A stretch of 64,000 nucleotides of DNA, taken from assembly GCF_001425665.1 (NCBI RefSeq), contig NZ_LMCX01000001.1, positions 989,651 through 1,053,650 on the forward strand, written 5' to 3'. Made by a program: the position numbers and the translations under genes. Origin of the DNA: Yonghaparkia sp. Root332. GTDB lineage: Bacteria; Actinomycetota; Actinomycetes; Actinomycetales; Microbacteriaceae. Below are positions 60,350-64,000 of this stretch, piece after piece. Below the pieces are notes generated by a model, which did not search any database, was not told where the DNA came from, and saw only the letters and a list, made by a program, of their open reading frames with translations. How positions within the stretch are numbered: position 1 is the first letter of the stretch; every line of letters starts with the position of its first letter.

Positions 60350-61276
60350 GTGGCCACTGACCTCGGAATCGACCTCGACCTCGTCGCTCTCGATGGCGGC
60401 GTCGTCGCGATGGGCTCGACGGACTTCTACCCGGAGGAGGGCCCCGTGGTGAGGCGGCAGGTCGGCCCCTTCGCTCTCGCCCGCACTCCCGTCACCACCG
60501 CTCATTTCGCCGCGTTCGTGGCCGCGACCGGCTACGTCACCACCGCCGAGCGGCCCCTCGACCCCGCCGACTTCCCGGGCGCCGTCGATCTCGACACGAC
60601 GCCCGGCTCGCTCGTGTTCACGCCGACCGACGGCCCCGTCGATCTGCGCGACTGGCGCCAGTGGTGGCGCTGGGTGCCGGGAGCGAGCTGGCGCGCGCCC
60701 CGGGGGCCGGAGGCGCCGGCGGCGGCGCTCGACGGGCATCCCGTCGTTCAGGTCTCGTTCGAGGACGCGCTCGCATTCTGCGATTGGGCCGGCGTGCGCC
60801 TGCCCACCGAGGAGGAGTGGGAGTTCGCCGCGCGCGGCGGCCTCGACGGCGCGACCTACGCGTGGGGCGAGGAGCCGCAGCACGTCGGCGCGCTCAAGGC
60901 CAACACGTGGCAGGGCGACTTCCCGTGGCGCAACACCGGCGCGAACGGCTGGGTCGGCACGTCGCCGGTCGGCAGCTTCCCGCCCAACGGATTCGGCCTG
61001 CTCGACATGACCGGCAACGTCTGGGAGTGGACGTCGACCCGCTGGACGGACCGTCACGAGGCGGTGCCGCCCGCGTCGTCATCGAGCTGCGGATGCTCGC
61101 CCGCGGCCGCGCCGGGCACCGACGATCGCGTCGCCAAGGGCGGCTCCCACCTGTGCGCCCCCGAGTACTGCCTGCGCTACCGACCGGCGGCGCGGACCCG
61201 GCAGACCACCGACTCGGCGACCACTCACATGGGGTTCCGGGTGGCCCGCAGCCAGCGCGTGAGCGCTACGACGTAG
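60350..61276 (+). CDS. Formylglycine-generating enzyme (SUMF1-like)
   Basis: A 308-residue FGE-sulfatase-domain protein: [17 protein letters not shown] at the N-terminus, [26 protein letters not shown], and the active-site pair C269/C274 in [17 protein letters not shown] (equivalent to the C272/C277 pair of Streptomyces FGE). It oxidises the sulfatase active-site Cys to formylglycine with oxygen. GTG start after AAAGGAG. Its last 52 bases overlap the convergent membrane gene. Confidence 0.92.
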   Translation: MATDLGIDLDLVALDGGVVAMGSTDFYPEEGPVVRRQVGPFALARTPVTTAHFAAFVAATGYVTTAERPLDPADFPGAVDLDTTPGSLVFTPTDGPVDLRDWRQWWRWVPGASWRAPRGPEAPAAALDGHPVVQVSFEDALAFCDWAGVRLPTEEEWEFAARGGLDGATYAWGEEPQHVGALKANTWQGDFPWRNTGANGWVGTSPVGSFPPNGFGLLDMTGNVWEWTSTRWTDRHEAVPPASSSSCGCSPAAAPGTDDRVAKGGSHLCAPEYCLRYRPAARTRQTTDSATTHMGFRVARSQRVSATT

Positions 61277-61674
61277 GCGCCGACCGCGACGAGCGCGATC
61301 GCGAGCCCCGCGGTGTCGCCGCCCGGCAGGTAGTGCACCGAGATGTGCCCGAGGAAGACGTCCATCCAGAGCGCGTGCGGGGCCCCGGCGCGGAAGATGA
61401 GGTCGGGAGCCATCGCGAACAGGTGCAGGGCGAGGACGAGCAGGAGCGGGTACCGCCCGGGCGAGCCGCGCACGAGCAGGACGGCGAGCAGGACGAGGGC
61501 CGCGGTCGCGACGGCGACGAGGAAGTGCGCCGCCCAGTGGAACCGCGCGTCGTGCGCGCCGTACGTCTGGAACAGCGCGATCTCGGCGAGCACGAGCACG
61601 GCGAGCTGGATCGAGAGCGAGAGGGGATGCCACGAGCGCGCGGTCGTCGTCGACCCCGGGTCGCGCGCGCTCAC
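61225..61674 (-). CDS. Multi-pass membrane protein, cassette copy 2 gene 2
   Basis: A 149-residue membrane protein paralogous to 18717-19199, with the same [34 protein letters not shown] and [13 protein letters not shown] stretches and four hydrophobic segments. GTG at 61672-61674 overlaps the upstream gene's stop (GTGA), the same coupling as in copy 1. Function unknown. Confidence 0.78.
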   Translation of the reverse strand: MSARDPGSTTTARSWHPLSLSIQLAVLVLAEIALFQTYGAHDARFHWAAHFLVAVATAALVLLAVLLVRGSPGRYPLLLVLALHLFAMAPDLIFRAGAPHALWMDVFLGHISVHYLPGGDTAGLAIALVAVGAYVVALTRWLRATRNPM

Positions 61675-62189
61675 GAGACCGCTCCCGTGATGACGTCGAC
61701 CTCGAAGGCGTTGAGCAGGTACTTCGGGTCGAGCGTCGCGTAGCGCACCTGGCGATCGGGGTCGACGACGGCGTATCCGACGGGCGGTCCGCCGTCGACG
61801 GGCACGGGCATCCCGACCGCCGCCGCGAGGGCGCTCGCCCCGTCGACGCTGGCGGGCACGAGCACGAGATCGACGCCGTCGTCCGAAACGTCCTGCCGCC
61901 ACTCCTCCCACTCCGCTCCGGTGGGCGCGTCGCGCTCGAACAGCAGGACGACCGTGCGCTCGCCGAACGGCACCCCGGCGACCTCGCGCGCGAGGACGGG
62001 GCCATCGCGGAGGATGCCGTCGCGCTGGTACGCGGGTCGCGGGTCGTCGAGCGGACCGGGCGGCCGGACGAGCCCGATGACGACACCGATGAGCACGATG
62101 GCGAGCACCGCCGTCGCGGCGGCGGGGACCCACCAGCGCACGACGCGGCTGAGGTGCGCGCGGTCAGGAAGATCTGCGTCCCGGGTCAC
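61671..62189 (-). CDS. Membrane-anchored protein, cassette copy 2 gene 1
   Basis: A 172-residue protein with one membrane segment (about 20-42, after VVRWWVPAA) and an outside domain with RPPGPLDDPRPAYQRDGIL, FGERTVVLLFERD, GGPPVGYAVVD and VRYATLDPKYLLNAFEVDV. Close paralogue of 18190-18720. The GTG at 62187-62189 follows a TACCGT-like -10, suggesting a leaderless start. Confidence 0.78.
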   Translation of the reverse strand: MTRDADLPDRAHLSRVVRWWVPAAATAVLAIVLIGVVIGLVRPPGPLDDPRPAYQRDGILRDGPVLAREVAGVPFGERTVVLLFERDAPTGAEWEEWRQDVSDDGVDLVLVPASVDGASALAAAVGMPVPVDGGPPVGYAVVDPDRQVRYATLDPKYLLNAFEVDVITGAVS

Positions 62190-62257
62190 GTCCCCACGGT
62201 AGCCCGATCGTCCTGAACGAGGCCTGTCGTCGGATCGACGCGGGACGAGGGTCGCGC

Positions 62258-62267
62258 AGGCTAGCCT
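62258..62267. promoter_or_regulatory. AGGCTAGCCT palindrome before small membrane gene
   Basis: The same perfect 10-bp palindrome as at 8004-8013 near the DtxR-type gene. It may be a regulator site or simply a -10 element of a leaderless promoter (start codon 8 bases on). Confidence 0.25.
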
Positions 62268-62274
62268 CGAGGCG

Positions 62275-62499
62275 ATGGATGCCCCCTCGATCGCCGCCGT
62301 GGTCGTGCTGCTGCTCGGCGCTCTGTTCAACGCCGTGGCCTGGCCCCGGTTCTACCCGCGGATCGCCTCCGATCCGCGATCGAGGAACGCCGCGGGGCGC
62401 CGCACGGCGTTCTTCCGCGTGCACGTCGTGCTCATCGCGCTCGCGCTCGTGATCGCCGTGCTCTCCGTCATCGCGGCCGTCCTGCTGCTCGCCGGCTGA
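62275..62499 (+). CDS. Small two-helix membrane protein
   Basis: A 74-residue protein with two membrane helices (about 6-26 and 49-72) flanking FYPRIASDPRS and TAFFRVHVVLI. The layout resembles the short SCO4848-type membrane proteins of actinobacteria. Function unknown. Confidence 0.68.
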   Translation: MDAPSIAAVVVLLLGALFNAVAWPRFYPRIASDPRSRNAAGRRTAFFRVHVVLIALALVIAVLSVIAAVLLLAG

Positions 62500-62555
62500 A
62501 GCGACGGTCGCGCCCAGGACCCGATCGTCTCGGAGTCCCGGGCGTCGAGCTCTCG

Positions 62556-63224
62556 TCAGAGCGCGTCGACGGCGGCGAGGATGTCCGGAGTCTCGGTGCG
62601 CTGCGTGTAGTCGGCCTTGATGTCGACGAACGCGATGCGCCGATCGGCGTCCACCACGATCACGGAGGGGTACGGGATAGCCGGCGAGTCGTCGGCGTTG
62701 CTGTCCTTCACGGCGAACCCCAGGGCGGTGTGCGCGCGCTGGGCCTCTTCGCTCGGCGCCGTGACGATGCCGAGGGCGCCTGCGAGGGCGTTGCCGGGGT
62801 CGGAGACGACCGCGAACCCGAGCTCTCCGTTCTCGACGGCCGATCCGGTGCCCTCCGGCCTCTGGGGACTGATCGCGATGAGTCGCGCGCCGCGCTCCTC
62901 GAGCGCCGGGGCGAGCGTCTGCTGGTAGTGCCTGAGCGTGATGTTGCAGAAGGGGCACCAGGCCCCGCGGTAGAAGACGAGAACCGCGACTCCGTCGCCG
63001 AGCAGGTCGTCGAGGTCGTGAGCAGTGCCATCGGCGTCGAGCACCGAGACTCGAGGCAGCGGGGCGCCGACGACAGCGGCCTCCGCCGGTGCCCCCGCGG
63101 CACGGAGGTCGGCCTGCTCGCCCTCGAAGACCGCGGAGAGTTCCGGTCCGATGGCGCCGCTGAAGCCCGGCAGGAACGCGGCGATCTCGTCGGCGATGGT
63201 GGAGGTCGTGGTGTCGGTGGTCAT
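62556..63224 (-). CDS. Peroxiredoxin-like protein
   Basis: A 222-residue thioredoxin-fold protein of the AhpC/TSA-like group: VAVLVFYRGAWCPFCN holds the C90-x-x-C93 redox pair, followed by RHYQQTLAPALEERGARLIA and AIPYPSVIVVDADRRIAF. An N-terminal helix precedes the fold. Probably reduces peroxides using thiols. ATG at the open end. Confidence 0.85.
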   Translation of the reverse strand: MTTDTTTSTIADEIAAFLPGFSGAIGPELSAVFEGEQADLRAAGAPAEAAVVGAPLPRVSVLDADGTAHDLDDLLGDGVAVLVFYRGAWCPFCNITLRHYQQTLAPALEERGARLIAISPQRPEGTGSAVENGELGFAVVSDPGNALAGALGIVTAPSEEAQRAHTALGFAVKDSNADDSPAIPYPSVIVVDADRRIAFVDIKADYTQRTETPDILAAVDAL

Positions 63225-63429
63225 GCTCGCTCCTGTCGATAGCGGTTGCGCCCCGGGCGTCGATCGGAGAGGCGGGTGGACGAGACGCTACGTGCGCTTC
63301 GGAGCGGGATCCAGGCGGGGCGTTACGCGCCGTCATCCGGCGTCACAGATCGTCATGCTGCAGGCGCTCGCGTCGCGAGGGCGGGCCTCATCATCGAGCG
63401 GCTTCGCGCCGCGCCGCTCTCGCAGCCGG

Positions 63430-63984
63430 TCAGGCGCGCTCGTACGTCACCTGCACCATGCCGTTCTCGAAGCGGCGTTCGCGCACGAGCCGCAGGTCGA
63501 GGCGGACGTCATCGGGGAGGGCGCGGATGCCGCCGCCGACGACCGCGGGGCAGATGAGCAGCTGCACGACGTCGACGAGACCGAGCCTGAAGGCCAGGGC
63601 CGCGAGAGTCGGACCCTCGATCGTCACGTCCCCGGCCGCGGAGTCGAGCGCGCGGGCGATCGACTCCGCGGTGAGCTCGCGCTCGAGCCGGGTCCGGGTG
63701 GTGACGACGCCGTCGAGGGTGCGCGAGAAGACGACCTTCTCCGCGCGCTGCCAGATTTCGGCGAACCGGACCATCTCGGGGGTGTCCGCCCATGCCGGCT
63801 CGGTCTCCCAGCCCGACATCGTCTCGTACATGCGGCGTCCGTAGAGGAAGGTGCTGACCGAGCCCATGTCGTCGTTGATCGCGGTGACGACCTCCTCGCT
63901 CGGGAAGGCCCACTCGAACCCTCCGTCGGCATCGGAGTTGTAGCCGTCGAGCGAGCAGGCGACCGAGTACACGAGGCGCGACAT
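63430..63984 (-). CDS. Dihydrofolate-reductase-fold protein (RibD C-terminal-like)
   Basis: A 184-residue protein of the RibD_C/DHFR-like family: RLVYSVACSLDGYNSDADGG, FLYGRRMYETMSGW, KVVFSRTLDG and the end GLVDVVQLLICPAVVGGGIR. It binds NADPH in family members; reaction unknown. ATG at 63982-63984 is used. A TACCGT-like element precedes it, so it may be leaderless. Confidence 0.85.
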   Translation of the reverse strand: MSRLVYSVACSLDGYNSDADGGFEWAFPSEEVVTAINDDMGSVSTFLYGRRMYETMSGWETEPAWADTPEMVRFAEIWQRAEKVVFSRTLDGVVTTRTRLERELTAESIARALDSAAGDVTIEGPTLAALAFRLGLVDVVQLLICPAVVGGGIRALPDDVRLDLRLVRERRFENGMVQVTYERA

Positions 63985-64000
63985 GGGCACACGGTACCCC

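Noticed and set aside
63246-63557. Plus-strand frame between the peroxiredoxin and the DHFR-fold gene
   Set aside because: Arg-rich composition, no ribosome site, and it runs antisense into the DHFR-fold gene.

Overview
The window is high-GC chromosomal DNA from an actinobacterium. The gene set and order (XPB-type helicase beside a helicase-associated protein, cold-shock protein plus DUF3027-like protein, folate cyclo-ligase/FmdB/MscL, GalU/acetyltransferase/SepX-GlpR, many GTG and leaderless starts) best fit the Microbacteriaceae; the genus cannot be named from sequence alone.

Layout. 1-12.3 kb is a conserved backbone: a histidine kinase (cut by the window edge) and its response regulator, an alpha/beta hydrolase, XPB helicase, cold-shock protein, SerC, a DtxR/IdeR-type regulator, a secreted NlpC/P60 hydrolase, an HNH endonuclease behind a striking leader-terminator, and an ECF sigma/membrane-protein pair. 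A tRNA-Arg(CCU) at 12.36 kb marks the start of an accessory island (about 12.4-23.5 kb) with visibly less GC-biased codons. Its left half holds an unusual mobile-element-like module: a 676-residue DDE protein with a perfect IS4-type Y-R-E-K signature, translationally coupled to a tyrosine-recombinase-like protein, then a small HTH protein, a second recombinase homologue that has lost catalytic residues, and an unknown 171-residue protein. Its right half is a metal-response block: a two-gene membrane cassette, DUF6153-like, DUF305 and BNR-like lipoproteins, then a CmtR-type Cd/Pb sensor overlapping two cation-diffusion-facilitator transporters.

23.6-31.2 kb returns to backbone and small enzymes (two PAP2 phosphatases, methyltransferase, UbiB kinase, PadR, and a divergent Lrp/leucine-dehydrogenase pair). 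31.6-36.4 kb is a sugar uptake locus (FrcB-FrcC-FrcA-like ABC transporter, LacI regulator, FrcK-like kinase) with the same 17-bp operator-like sequence in front of the transporter and the kinase. 36.5-40.1 kb is a TetR-controlled agmatine deiminase/amidase pair. 40.1-53.1 kb carries housekeeping genes, including a very large SF1-like helicase protein whose Walker A lysine and Walker B glutamate are both replaced. tRNA-Ala(CGC) lies at 53.16 kb.

53.4-61.3 kb is a tightly packed operon: ROK regulator, TauT/SsuABC-type ABC transporter, two sulfatases without signal peptides, and a formylglycine-generating enzyme. It reads as import of an organosulfur compound followed by cytoplasmic desulfation. 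A second copy of the island's two-gene membrane cassette converges on it (61.2-62.2 kb). The window ends with a small membrane protein, a peroxiredoxin-like protein and a dihydrofolate-reductase-fold protein.
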